A DNA stretch of 64,000 bases from Ochotona curzoniae (GCF_017591425.1 NW_024467120.1:2604001-2668000), one strand, 5' to 3'. Counted from the stretch's first letter, positions 45,630 to 57,641 are shown. Notes: generated by a model from the sequence alone, not told the origin. A program made the numbers and translations.

Positions 45630-46354
45630 AGATCAGTGAGATATGTTTAATTTTTAAATACAAGTTATCAAATGCTGAGCAGACTTTCATTTGATGTTGC
45701 AAGTGGTCTTTGAAACTCAGTATGTCTGAACCATTTAGAACTAAAGGGGTCCACCCACAATGTCTCCACATTGGTTATTTTTTAAATGACCCTGGTCCTT
45801 TGTTTTCTTTTGTATCTGTCCTAGTGGATCTGTTGTTCCTTGACCTTGTGGTACCCTAGCTTCAGTTACTGTAATTCCTTGTGTTAGCTGTGCACCCTGC
45901 TCTTCTCCTTGCTCTAAGCCTGTGCCGTTCTTAATAATTGCACAAGTCGGCGGACAGTGTGTGGACTAGGCTCTGTTGGTGCCTCTTCTCCGAGCCGTAG
46001 TCCCCTCTGTAGTCTGGAAGAAAGGCTCACTCTTGTGAACAGCAGTTAGATTTCCTTGCACCCACACCCCAGAGTCTGAAAACACGGCCCTTGTGGCAGG
46101 GTGATTCAGTTCTGTTTATGTGTGTTTGTGTAATGAATTTATCATTGTGGAAAATGGGAATCAAAGGCGAATTTTCAGCCTTTTACATGGAAAAGCATGT
46201 CTCCAGGGCACTGAAGCTTCTCTCTGGAGCTTGCTGAAGAGACACCCCCTCCACTGTTGTAATTCAGTCATGCTCTGCTAGTATACTTCCTGACTCTTAT
46301 GTAACTTGGATTAGAAATACTGTACATGATCTCTGTGTCATTTAGCTTTATTTA
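45630..46354. other. Unique sequence, no gene seen
   Basis: No repeat or gene recognised. Confidence 0.45.
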
Positions 46355-46570
46355 AAGATTTTAAAATTTATTTTTTGTTGGAAAGTCAGATCTTCAGAAA
46401 GGAGACACAAAGATCTTCTATCCTCTGGTCCACTTGCCAAGCGGTTACATTGGGTTGCAGGGCTTTGGGCTGTCCGCAAGCTGGAAGCTGGATGGGAGGT
46501 GCGGCAGCTGGGACGAACACTGGCACTTGCAAGATGTGGATTTGGCCACTGAGCCATCGCGCTTGGCCTG
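46355..46570 (-). mobile_element. C-type SINE with internal deletions
   Basis: Tail 'aaatttattttttgttggaaagtcagatcttcag', then a shortened middle ('gttgcagggctttgggctgtccgcaagctgg') and the head 'ccatcgcgcttggcc'. About 110 bp of the usual middle are missing. Confidence 0.82.
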
Positions 46571-46835
46571 CGTGTGCTACTTTAAAACTGGTACAAGACC
46601 TGACCTGTTTGCAAACACACATCAGAAGACATTTGTCTCTTGAAGAAAAAAAATAAGAGAGATGATTTCCGAGAGAAAGGCTCTTCTGAAATGTTAGGGC
46701 TCTTCCTCATGCTTCCGTGCTGTTAGAGAAACTGTTATTTGCACTGTTCTGTTTCATTTTGCTTTTTCTCATGTGTGAAAATTTGAGACTTTTTCGATGA
46801 AATAAAATGGTCTCCAGTTGGTTCCTTCCTTCTGT

Positions 46836-46870
46836 TTTTTTTTTGTTGTTGTTGTTATTGTTTGTTGTTG
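46836..46870 (+). repeat. T run and (GTT)n
   Basis: 'tttttttttgttgttgttgttattgtttgttgttg' directly next to the following SINE's antisense tail; probably derived from it. Confidence 0.85.
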
Positions 46871-47188
46871 TTTAAAGATTTATTTTCTTTTTATTGGAAA
46901 GTGAGATATACAAAGAGGAGGAAAGATCTTCCATCTGCTGATTCACTCGCCAAGTGGCTGCAACAACTGGGGCTGAGCCAATCTGAAGCCAGGAGCCTGG
47001 AACCTTTTCTGGGTCTCCGACGTGGGGTGCAGGGTCCCCAGGCTTTGGGGTCATCCTTGACTGCTTTCCCAGGCCACAAGCTGGGAGCTGAATGGGAAGT
47101 GGGATTGCCAGAATTAGAACCAGTGTTTCTATGGGATCCTGGCACTTGCAACACTAGGACTTTTGCCACTAGGCTACCATGCCAGACC
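46871..47188 (-). mobile_element. C-type SINE
   Basis: Full-length antisense copy 'tttaaagatttattttctttttattggaaagtgag' to 'ggctaccatgccagaccc'. Good match throughout. Confidence 0.9.
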
Positions 47189-47412
47189 CTCTTTCTTTTC
47201 TGTTCTTTTCTTTCCTTTTTTTTCTTTTTTCTGTATATACTTATTGTTTATACCTGTAGAAGGTTCTGTCCTACTCTTGCACATGAATAATGGTGGGAAA
47301 AAATGGCTTCTTTGTAACGGCGATAATTTACTCAGGAGCATCAGGCATAAAATTTGACCTACTGTCACTAGTCAGTAATTCTTGACTATATGGACTGGAC
47401 TTTTGATACTTC

Positions 47413-47767
47413 AATATATACATTTTTAAAGGTTTATTTATTTATTAAGATTTATTTATGTTTATTGGAAAATCAGATGTACAGAGAGGTGGAGAGACAA
47501 AGGGACATCTTCCATCCAATTGTTCGCTCCCCAAGTAGCCATAACAGCTGAAATTGACCCAATCTGAAGCCAGGAGCCTGGAGCCTCTTCTGAGTCTCCG
47601 ACACAGGTGCAGGGTCCCATGGCTTTGGGCCGTCCTCGACTGCTTTCCCAGGCCGCAAGCAGGGAGCTGGATGGGAAGCGGGGCTGCTGGGACATGAACC
47701 AGTGCTCATTTAGGATCTTTGTGTTCAAGGCAATAACTTCAGCCACTAGGTTGTCACATGGTTCCCT
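47413..47767 (-). mobile_element. C-type SINE with long tail
   Basis: Two consecutive tail units ('ggtttatttatttattaagatttatttatg'), full body and decayed head ('gttgtcacatggttccc'). GACTTTTGATACTT (47398-47411) and GACTTTTGATTCTT (47768-47781) form a 14 bp target duplication with one difference. Confidence 0.93.
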
Positions 47768-47781
47768 GACTTTTGATTCTT

Positions 47782-49969
47782 GTCATCTAATATAAACACA
47801 GATAGAAATTTGCGAGAGTACCATACCTACTAAATAACTGAGGAGATCAATTAATGAAGATACTTATTAATTTGGCCCTGTTTACTGTTTTACTCTTGAT
47901 TCTTTAGTAAATACTAATAAGAAACTGCATTGCTGATCTTTGCCTGGCAGAAACATTCAACATCGGCTTTGATATATACTGCAAACATATTTAATAAAGG
48001 AATTTTTCTATTATAATTGCATTTTATGGGAAGGTATGCAGAATTGAGAATTGCTCAAGATAAAAGTGTGGTATGATGTTATAATTTAATAGAATATTGT
48101 GTTTCAATATATTGGAGTTACAGGTTTCCATCTTAAGATTTAGAAGTTTTCCTAAAAAAAGGAAAATTAATGAAGATATTTTTAACAATTTTGTGCTGAT
48201 TTGTCTCTTTTTTACCTAGCAGGTGAATCATCAATAAATCAACAAATCTCTGTAACATATTGAAGATTTGCCTCACAGTGTTGTGTTCAGATACTGTCCT
48301 CTGGTTTTGTAATTGTCAATCTGGTGTTGTATCATTGACTTGCAAACTCGTCGTGCTTTAGGCAGTTCATTGCCCTCTGTTGTGTGTCAAGCATGTCAGT
48401 TTTATTTCTGGAAACGGGACAGAACTGACACCTCCTTAGTGTGAGGCTCTCACAGAGGATGAGACCCCTGCAGATCTGTCACGTGACCCAGCCTTGCTGC
48501 TCTTGTGCATACAAGATTTTTCAGTATTTTTTATTGAATTGTCTTAAGATTTTTATTAATTCCCCACTGCCAGATGTAGCCATGCTTTGTGCATTTTCCT
48601 GATTAAAGGATGAACTACTTGATACAAATCTTACATGCTGACAAAATCCTTTCACTTCTCCATCCTTGGAGATACCCTGCTGAGTTTCCTGGTTCGTTAA
48701 AATTACACAGAACAATAGGAGATAGTTTTATTTGGCAAAGTATTTCCCATGGAGTTGTTTGAATTGCTTTTACATTTGCTTTCTGCACCTGCATGTCTAT
48801 ACCTATTTATACATTTAGCGTTGGCACTAAATTGGTGTTACATGATTTCTGAGCTGTTCAAGTTTGATGCTTAAATTTGCTGAGTCCTAAGAAGGTGTGG
48901 TGAATGAATGCTTTACTTATCCATTCTTGTTTTTGGATTTAACAAGTAAAATAGTGTTATGTAATATTTTTGGGGTTTGTTTCTCTAATCTCTGGGAGGT
49001 ACCTCCCCTCTCCCCCCAAGCTTCGTATCTGCGTCCAGACTAGTGCTACAGTTTTGGTTGGAATTATTTTGCAGATAGAATTTAGAGACAGTGGGTATCA
49101 TGGTAAAAAATTTTCTCTCCATTCCTATCCCCACACCTGAACTTGCTGGTATAAAATTAGTGTACTGCATGGCAGCACCCTTTTCGGCCACTGGACGAGG
49201 ATTAGGCAGCCCTGTCCTGTGGCGCGCTCCACAATGGCTTACTGTTGCTTGTTGGTCATCTTTGATAGGAGCAGTGCCTGTGAAGATCATATCATTGAGA
49301 TTAATGTGCATAGGGTTTTGAACAGTAAGCCAGCTAGACAAGGAATGACAGTAATTAATAATTAATAATTAGGGAGTGGCTGTAGAACCTTGGACTTAAA
49401 AGATGCTTTATAATGCAGCTTACTTTGGGAGGAGGAGCTTTAGGGTGTTGAGTGGCAGAGCGGGTTGGGGCTTGGCCAACCAGACAATCAGCCAGCTCAG
49501 CCCTGGAGGGACACGACAGCCTACCGCAGTTAGGACTGAGTAGCAATTTTGTAATTTCTGGAAGTGCCTGCTAACTTACTGCCTTAGCCAATATCAACTC
49601 TTAGAGCAGTCTTGGGAACTAAATAAAGAGGGGGGATAGTCCTTGATTTTCTGTAATTTTTATTTAGGGTGGACCTTGAAAAGCATAATTTCATCCCTTA
49701 CATTCTGTGATGTTTCAAAGAATGAAGATTAAAACAAATTTTGACATACAGACACTTCCTGCTTGTCCTGGAGTATGGAATCTCTGTGTCCAGAAGTAAT
49801 GATGTAATGAAAAGCACTTTTATTCAGAGTGAGCCAGGATGCCAAAAAAGTCTGAAATTCTCTTATTTAAAACAAAAATTTCTTGTGATGTGGCACATTA
49901 CCAGCTCCACTTTAATTTTAAAAGTATGTTATTTGGGTAGACCGTTGGACTTAGTGGCAAGAAACAAGT
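47782..49969. other. Long SINE-poor unique stretch
   Basis: AT-rich, no SINE. It includes a 118-codon minus open frame (48985-49341, listed separately), an AATTAATAATTAATAATTA run near 49350-49370, and a segment ending 'aactaaataaagaggggggatag' (about 49616-49640) that looks like a 3' processing site but has no attached gene. Confidence 0.45.
48985..49341 (-). other. Unassigned open frame of 118 codons
   Basis: Uninterrupted minus frame starting MSSWLTVQNPMHINLND and containing SGVGIGMERKFFTMIPTVSKFY. It is not in a SINE or any LINE I recognise. No signal peptide, membrane segment or known motif; no splice or promoter support. It could be a fragment of an old retroelement or processed pseudogene, or chance. 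Confidence 0.2.
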
Positions 49970-50240
49970 AGGGGCTGTGACATACCATACCATCGTCCTT
50001 GGATTCAAGTTTCACTTTTGCTGCTGAGTGCCCATTTCTGCAGCTCTGTACCCTGGGAGGCGCCAGGTGATGGCTGAAGTCCCATAACCCTGTCAGCATT
50101 TGGAAAACTGGATGGAGATTCTAGGTTCTGGCTTTGACCTGACCCAGACCTGACTGTTGTGACTATTTGGGGAATTAACCTGGTAATGGGAGACCCTACT
50201 TTCCCTCCTCACTCCTCTTTAGTCTCTGTTTTTCAGATTA
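49970..50240 (+). mobile_element. Old SINE, sense on plus
   Basis: 'gtaggggctgtgacataccataccatcg', 'ttgctgctgagtgcccatttctgcagctctgtaccctgggaggc', 'ggctttgacctgacccagacctgactgttgtgactatttggggaatt'. Strongly diverged. Confidence 0.5.
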
Positions 50241-50319
50241 ACAAACAAGTATTTTACAAAATGCTGGATCGGGAAGATTTGATTCCTAGGTCTGATCCCT
50301 TTGGGTTAGCACAAGCCTC

Positions 50320-50545
50320 CCTATGTGGTGTCAGCAATGCTTGTGGGCCCTGTTTGGAGTCCAGGCTGCTCCACTTCGGATCCTGCTCCCTGTTAAAGCA
50401 TCCGAGGGTGGCCAAAGTCCTTAGGGTCCTGCATCCACATGGGCGACTTGGAGGAAGCTCTGGGCTTCCAGCTTTTGTTCTGGCCTTTGCAGCCATTTGC
50501 AGAATTCATCAGTGGATGTAAAATCGATCTCTCTCACTTAAATAT
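50320..50545 (+). mobile_element. Old SINE, sense on plus
   Basis: 'ggtgtcagcaatgcttgtgggccctgtttggagtccaggctgctccacttcggatcctgctccctg', then 'tccttagggtcctgcatccacatgggcgac' and 'atttgcagaattcatcagtggatg'. The TTAAATATTTGAAAGAGAGATG just after may be an opposite remnant. Confidence 0.62.
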
Positions 50546-51084
50546 TTGAAAGAGAGATGAATTCGAACCCCAAATTGATCTTTATTTTCAGTTTTTCTAT
50601 AATAGTAATTTGAATTCTACCTTTTGTAATTCAGGGACACCAGTATTTTTTTGATGATTTGGCGTGCTTAGCATTTTGGTTTATTGTCTACAGTTTTTCC
50701 TGTGGATAGTTGAGGATAGATTCACATTTTTTGCCAAGGCCTAATTTGATTAGGGAGCTAAATTTGCTGTTGTTGTAGAACCATATAATGTATGTCAGAT
50801 GAGAGACCTCTCTGTAATTTACTGAAGCTGCCTGGCAGGTTTTCCTGCTGCTTTCTTTCCTGTGATGCTTGTCTAAAGGTTCCAGAATGGGCTCTTTTTC
50901 TAATCTTCAGGGATTAATACATTGCTTATCATCTGTGTGTGTAGGCAGAGTTCTTCTGAGGACCATTGGATGAGGCGCTGGAGCAGACATAATCTCTTTG
51001 TAAGAAATCTTCATCTTATTTGTAGTATGTAGATGGATTAGGGGAAGTCTTTCCAGTGCCAATAAAACTAGGGTTAGACCAGGC
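50546..51084. other. Unique sequence
   Basis: No repeat or gene recognised. Confidence 0.45.
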
Positions 51085-51260
51085 ACCTGAAGCTCAGTCT
51101 CAGTTTTTGAAGTGGGTGGCAAAAATCCGGGTACTTGAGCTGTTGCATCCTGGAGGATGCGTTAGAATGTTTGTGGAGCATGTGCAGAGGAGTTGGGACT
51201 TCAACCAGCCCTGGGGATAAGGGATGCAGTGGTCCGGTGCAGCAATGTAACCACTCTGCC
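51085..51260 (-). mobile_element. Probable old SINE remnant
   Basis: 'agtgggtggcaaaaatccgggtacttgagctgttg', 'gagttgggacttcaaccagcc' and 'gcagcaatgtaaccactctgccc' give a weak antisense SINE pattern. Confidence 0.35.
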
Positions 51261-51539
51261 CAAAGCCCACGCCTGATATTCTCAGTTCAGTGTTTGTCCC
51301 TGAATCCTTTGTGTAAATAAGTACTAAAATGCATTACTTGATCCTTTTCCTCTCCAGGTTTACCGTTCTGATGTGGGATGAACTGTTTTTTTTTTTTCCC
51401 TGCCATCTTATTATGAGTGGTGATTAATCTGATTTGAGAACCCACAGACAATTGTCTTTCTTCAGAATGCAAGTCTGAGAATTCAGTTTACCAGTTAGCT
51501 TGGCTCAAATGCTATATTCTTTCGTGTAACTAGAAAGAA

Positions 51540-53680
51540 TTTTTAAAATTTTGTTTTTAGCATTGCTTACATAGCAGAAAGGGATGTGTGCCCGTATGGA
51601 TCTATGATTAGGTTTGGGGGCGATTGAAGTATGGAGGAAGGTGTGTGGGACAAATATTTTTGTTTTCTTTTGTGACCATCAGCACCCTGATATGTTGGGG
51701 TCGGTCATTTCGTGCTACTTTGTGTGGGGAGCAGTGTTGAGAGTGCTACTTGAGCGGTTTGATAGATCTGTGATGCTGCCGGCCTTGTTGCACCAGGTTT
51801 GAGACCAGGTCTACATTAGTGTAGCTGTAGTGTAGATGTAGTGATGTTACAGAGTGTGGACAGGAGAGTTATCCCATCTCTTCTGCTTTATATCCTTTGA
51901 AAGGCACTTGATATCCTCTACTGGCCTGGATGAGTGGGCTGTCAGGTACTCCTGTGCTTCTGGGCATGCTGACCACTGCGCATTCATCAGCATCTGAGGA
52001 AGCCCAGTTCCAACACTTACATGTCAAGTTTGGAACATGTATATTGTTATTTATCTGTCCAGTTGTATATAGTTGCAGTGTTCCCCAAGAAACCTTTCCT
52101 GGGATGACCTCAGACTTCAGTCTTGGATGTGCCATCCCGTACAGGTCAGGTTTGGTGGCATGTCACCTGCACCAGTCAACACACATACCAGTGGATGCAA
52201 CTGCTTGGTCAGTTCCACTGTCAGTTCCATCTCTTATGCCAACTGATGGGTGCTGTGACCCACCCCAGCTTATCCTGCCCAGGCCTTAGGCCACAAACCC
52301 TAACTCTTTTGCTCATCAGTGAGAGCTGTAGCCTAGAATAGTAGTACCCACAGTCTCCCTACCAGGCATTCTCCCAATTCCCCTAATCTTGTACTTGCCA
52401 GGGGATACTGTGGTCCATCCTGACATGATTTCCACCCAGTCCCAGCACTTACAGTGGGTACTGTGGCCTAGTCTGCCTGGCAAGCACCCAGTCTGGTTCT
52501 TGCGAGGGCCGACTCTTGCCCCCAAGCAGACTCCACACGCATACTAACGGGTGTTGCTGTCATTCCACTCACTTCCTCAGTTCTCAAACTCACCAGTGGA
52601 GCCTTGCAGGGGAGTCCCCAAAGTTCTCCTATCAGGCCTGTTCCCGTCCCTGGATCTTAACATGTGCTAGCAGGTGCTTCAACCCAGCCTGATATGGTCC
52701 ACCCACAGTCTTAGCTCTTTGTGGTGGGTGTTGCATCCCAGCGCAACTGGGTGCAGCTCAAAGCCTGTCTTGGTTCTTGTGTGTGCCAGCGGGAGCTGTG
52801 CCTTGACTTGCCCCCAAGGCCAGGGTATTATGCTCCCGAGTGGATGATGTGCAGCTTAGCAGGGGAGTTCTCCAAGTTCCCCTACCAGGCTCAGGATCTC
52901 ACAGGTGCCAGTTGTATTGAAGCACTGTTTGGCATGGTCCACTCTCAGTCCTGGCCTTTGCATGTACCAGTGGATGCTGCAATCTGGCCTGGCCTACTTT
53001 AGCTCCTCCCAGCTCTGGCTCCTGTGAGTGTCAGGTGGGATCCCATTAGTTGAGTTCTGCACCCCCAGCTGTTAGCATAAACAGCAGATGTTGCAGTCCC
53101 ACAGAGGTGAGCCTACAAGTCTCCTGTAGAGTTTATCCCCAGATCTGATTTTTTTTAGTTTTAAAAAAATTTTTTTTCCATTCTGGTGGGTGCTGCAGCT
53201 CAACTTGGCATGGGCTAGTTCCTACTGTGTGTGGCCTAGCCCAGGTAGGCGTGTCCCAGAGTCCCAGCTTTTGACAGTGCTAGCAGGTAGTGACAGTGCA
53301 AGCATGTCTGGCACGTGGGCATGTGTGTTTGGCCTGACCTAGATATGTCTTTGGATTGCCCCCCTTTAAGCTACTGCATCTCAGCTCCCTTGCTTTCCTG
53401 CAAGTGCAGTGGGTTGGTCCGTGGAAGCCCCCAGACATCATTCTTTCCCTGCCAAACGTGTTTTCAGCTGCTCCTTCTACAACATGTCCACAGACCCCCT
53501 TCCCTGCACCCCACCTTCCCTGCCCAGACCCTGACTTGGGGGGATGGCATGTGCTGGCTCATCTCCTGCTGGCACACTGGTATAGTTGATGCACAGTTGG
53601 CATTAATCAGGCCCAGAATGCCTATCAACCTTGACTGCTTTTCTCTTGCAGTGTAACACTTGCCTAAGTACAAGGCACCC
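51540..53680 (-). mobile_element. LINE-like 3' element, copy C
   Basis: Start 'ttttaaaattttgtttttagcattgcttacatagc', then 'tgtgtgcccgtatgg' (as in copy B), the anchor 'gttccccaagaaacc' (about 52080), then about 1.5 kb of decayed repetition: accagtggatgcaactg, aactgatgggtgctgtgaccc, accagtggagcc, gctagcaggtgcttcaaccc, ggtgggtgttgcatccc, gccagcgggagctgtg, accagtggatgctgcaat. A separate T-rich patch lies at 53150-53179. Minus sense; no reverse transcriptase seen. Limits are approximate. Confidence 0.58.
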
Positions 53681-53715
53681 TAAACAGTTGCCTAAAACTG
53701 AGGGAAAGAACTTTC

Positions 53716-54067
53716 TTTTTTTTTTTTAAAGATTTATTTTTATTATTTTTTATTGGAAAGGCGGATATACAAAGAGGAGAGACAGAGAGGAAGATCTTCC
53801 ATCCGATGATTCACTCCCCAAGTGAGCCGCAACGGGTCGATACTATGCCGATCCGAAGCCAGGAGCCTCTTCTGGGTCTCTCACGCGGGTGCAGGTTCCC
53901 AAAGCTTTGGGCCGTCCTAAAGCTTTGGGCCGCCCTCGACTGCTTTCCCAGGCCACAGGCAGGGAGCTGGAAGGGAAGCTGGGCTGCCGGGATTAGAACC
54001 GGCGCCCATATGGGATCCCGGGCGTGCAAGGCGAGGACTTAACCACTTGCGCCACCGCGCCGGGCCC
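53716..54067 (-). mobile_element. Very young C-type SINE with exact 16 bp duplication
   Basis: GAGGGAAAGAACTTTC is repeated exactly at 53700-53715 and 54068-54083. The body is close to consensus with many CpGs (tcacgcgggtgc, gattagaaccggcgccc, ccaccgcgccgggccc). AAAGCTTTGGGCCGYCCT is tandemly doubled at 53901-53918 and 53919-53936, making the copy longer than usual. Confidence 0.97.
53901..53936 (-). repeat. 18 bp tandem duplication in the SINE
   Basis: Two copies of AAAGCTTTGGGCCGYCCT differing at one base (T/C). Confidence 0.95.
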
Positions 54068-54085
54068 GAGGGAAAGAACTTTCAA

Positions 54086-54290
54086 TCTTTATTTATTTGA
54101 AAGACAGAATGACAGAGAAACATACTCCATCTGTCTCTTTACCCCCAAGTGCCTGCTACCAACTGGGAATCCTCATGCTGGAGCTATGACACAAGGATGT
54201 GGACCTTCTCCCACTGCCTCTGATGTGAGTGTCCCATGTGGCAGCTTGGGGCATAAGGCTTTCCCATTGGAAAGAGGGTTCAATGGGATT
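54086..54290 (-). mobile_element. Old SINE
   Basis: 'tctttatttatttgaaagacagaatgacagagaaac', 'ccatctgtctctttacccccaagtgcctgctacc', 'ggaccttctcccactgcctctg'. Older TTTGAAAGACAG tail type. The young SINE inserted at its tail. Confidence 0.6.
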
Positions 54291-54462
54291 TTGACAGTAT
54301 AAAGGAAAGTAGTTTAGCAGCCTGGGAATTTTCAGCCCAGTTTGTTTATAACTGAATATATCTATTATTTAATGACATAGCATTGTTGGAATGAAATAGG
54401 TCATATGCATACATTTTATAGGTTTTCCAGATTTACCCTTTAAAAATACATACCTGAGGGTA

Positions 54463-54625
54463 GGGACATGATGGTTCAACTGTCTAATCCTTTTCCTGCA
54501 AGTGCTGACATCCTGTTTGGGCACCAGTTAGCAGCAGCACAGTGACTTGAAGCCAAGCTTCAAGGCTGTGTCTTCAGCTGAGTCAGCAGGAGCCTCCCAG
54601 GTCCCCCAGGGCACAGTAAACCCCT
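54463..54625 (+). mobile_element. Old SINE fragment, sense on plus
   Basis: 'gggacatgatggttcaactgtctaatccttttcctgcaagtgctgacatcctgtttgggcaccagtt' matches the head and box region of a SINE. Confidence 0.55.
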
Positions 54626-54789
54626 AACAGAAACTAGCAAGCCAAAATTTGTAAAGCATTTATTTTATTCATAGTATTCTAAGAAAACACAAGAAGAACG
54701 AATTCCTTTCCATAAAATTTCCATCTAAATGAAAACAAAATTTGAATTCAAAGCTGTATTTTATTCATTTTTAGCTCTAAGGCTTGGGA

Positions 54790-55010
54790 GCCATTATATC
54801 TATTTAAAGGCAGGAGAGAGAGACACACACATAGAAATCTTCCTGTGCAGCTCACACTACGGGTGCACACAGTAACCTGTGGCAATCGGGGCTGGGTCAG
54901 GGCAAAGCTGGGAGCCACAGTGTCGATCAGACTTTCCTAGATGTCTAGCAGGGCTATGGGTACTTGGAACCTGCTAGGGTACACGCTAGAATGAAGCTGA
55001 ATTATTGGCA
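54790..55010 (-). mobile_element. Old SINE fragment
   Basis: 'tatttaaaggcaggagagagagacacacacatagaaatc' then 'ggcaatcggggctgggtcagggc' and 'tggcagaactgggac'. Weak antisense pattern. Confidence 0.4.
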
Positions 55011-55065
55011 GAACTGGGACTCTGATAGAAAACCAGAGTGGAAAATACTCCTACATATGTATTTG

Positions 55066-55282
55066 CTTTTTTTTTTTTTTATAGGTTTACTTATTTTCAT
55101 TAGAAAGGCAGAGAGAAGGATCTTCCATCCACTGGTTCACTCCCCAAATGTCTGCCGTGGCCAGAGCTGAGCTGACCTGATGCCATGCAGGAGCCTCTTT
55201 CCTGTCACCACGTTGGGTGTAGGGACCCAAGGCTTTGGGCCATCTTCCACTGCTTTTTCAGGACACAAGCAGAGAGCTAGAG
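55066..55282 (-). mobile_element. 5'-truncated C-type SINE
   Basis: T run, 'ggtttacttattttcattagaaaggcagagag' to 'gccatcttccactgctttttcaggacacaagcagagagctag'. Head and box B are absent. Confidence 0.82.
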
Positions 55283-57616
55283 TGTTCAGAAAATTACCTG
55301 GGGATGATGCCAGCAGTGTGTGTCCAATAAGTGCTCATTATGTTCTTATTGTTACTCAATTGTTTCCTGTCTGGTTATACCACAGACTGCTTTGTTATCG
55401 ATATGAATTGGAAGCTTTGAAGGAGGTTCAGATGCTTTCATCCTGATAAATGTGCATTGAAGTTTTTTTGGGGGGAAGGGAATCAATGTTTTTAGTGTCA
55501 TGAAATATTTTAGATATGCTTCTCAAAGTATTTGTATGTTCATTTATTCAGTGGAAGAGTTCCTCATTTTTTTTTTCTTTTTATTACACAGTAGCTTATA
55601 GCAGGTGTTAGAAAATCCTGTTAACATTAATGGCAATCAGCATTCAGCCTTTTTCCTGGAATGTCTGCTGTCTTGTGGTTTTCCACTATTTATTCTTAAT
55701 TGTCATGTATACTGGAAGTAATTAAATCCATGCGTCTCCTCCTCTGGTTACAACTGTTTGCACCCCTTTTAAGTTTGCTTTCCTTTCCTAGATTCTGGTT
55801 TCAATTAACGTGCTGATGTTCCTCTGCTGGGCAAGTTTGGGGTAGATTTTTTTCCTTTTTCCTTCCTACATTTTTGCATTTAGTTGAAGCACTCATGTCC
55901 CAGAATTCTTCCTTCTGTGGGAGAGGTTGTGTGGAACCATCATTCTGAAACATTCTTGGGTATCTGTGTGAAGTGTGCTTGGTTTTGTTAGTTCTGAGTT
56001 TGCCCCAGTGTGTGGGACATCTGAAAAAAGCTAGGTGGGATGCTTTTTAAAAACATTATTTTAATCTACCAGAATGAATATGTGGTTAATTATGCCAAAA
56101 CACATCATATAAGCAAACATTCAGCAGCTATTATGTGTAAGCATTAAGGATGGGTCGCAAAAGGATAATTTAATGAGAACTATAGGAAACGGCAGGTTCC
56201 AGGTAGCTGATAAAATGATATGGTAGACCTTTGTAAGCTAGGCAGAAAGGGAGTATGTTGTGGCGATGCAGAATTTAATGAAAGTATGGAGTGTGTGCAA
56301 TGTAGAAGAGTATATGCTTGCTAATGAGCAATTTTTTTCCCCCTTGTTATGGCAAGCATTTTTCTAAGTAGATTATGTCTTTGAAATCTGTTTTTCCTTT
56401 CTGGAGTGCTCATGAGGCTAGTTAGTGCGCATGTCAGAATTTTTCCTTTCCCCAATCTGTGCGTTGGATTCCTGGGTATACTGTGTAATGTTACGGTTGT
56501 GAATCTGTGAAAGAAAATGAGACAATGAAGCATTCTTCACCAGTTAAGCCAATGATTTTTTTTATATTCTCATTAAATGAAATAGAATTCTGTGGTTTGA
56601 AGTTTGCACTTTGAATGGTGGTACTGGACACAAATCCCTTAAAAATATTTTTTATTTTTGTTTTATTTCAGTTCTCATTATTCTAGAATATATTTGGGGG
56701 GCGCTAATGAGTTTTTGAAAGTACATTTTTGAACCATTCATGGATTGATTCATATTTTTAAAACATAGAAAATCTTTTAATTTAATTTAACGTTCTCTTC
56801 TAGAGCTCACTTGTGGATTTTCTTTTCCTTTTCTCTTAAGTTATACTTGAAAGGGCAGAAAAAATTGCTGTTACTTTTTTCTCAATTATAAAAATGTCAA
56901 GCTTGAAGTTACCCTTTATTCTTCATTGAAACCATTACAGGGCAAGAAAGCCACAGTTGAGCCTTTGAGGATACAGCTCCCAGATATATGGGAAGCAGCT
57001 GCAACAGGACAAGATCTACTGCGGCAGGCTTTACCGCTGGATCTCACTATACTGTCTTCTTGCGAGTACTGAGGCCAGGGCTGAGTTAAGTTAATTAACT
57101 GGTTAAAAATTATTTACTAAAGTAATATTCCATGTAAGGTGAACATGGCAGAAGTTGAAGGTTTCTTAATCCAGACTGTAAAAGTAACTATAGGGGCAGC
57201 GTTAAAGGGTTTTCAAGCCAACTTTGCATTAAGGAAGGAAAACATTTACATAAGCGTATATGAGCATGTATTGTCACAATAATTCCCACTTTTGACTTGG
57301 CACTCAATGTTGGTGTGCTGATCCAGAGACCTGTATGAGGCCATGTCTCATTTACAGGTGGCATGTTTGGTACTCAAGGACTTCAGTTGGTATTTTTACT
57401 TGTATTCTCTAAACCTGGATTGTGACTTGTTTTTGGTGATGTGCCTAGTGGTGGCTATTGTGGATGGCAAGCAATCAACATTTGAGCAGTATTTTGGGGA
57501 TATTCTTAATGACATGAAAGACTTTAATGATTGATAGATCTAGATTGCTTTGCTTGGAAATACACCTGACAGTAATTCATTTGCAAAGTGGAATAGTTGT
57601 CCATTGATATCAGTGA
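55283..57616. other. Long SINE-poor unique stretch
   Basis: 2.3 kb with no recognised SINE. T runs at 55568-55577 and 56333-56340. The segment 'ccacagttgagcctttgaggatacagctcccagatatatggg' (about 56950-57000) is GC-richer but unassigned. Confidence 0.45.
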
Positions 57617-57639
57617 CCCTTATAGGACGTTTAAAAAGT

Positions 57640-57641
57640 TT

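Noticed and set aside
49616..49640. AATAAA followed by G-rich sequence as a gene's polyadenylation site
   Set aside because: No upstream exon or coding frame, and AATAAA is common in AT-rich DNA and in the SINE tails of this window.
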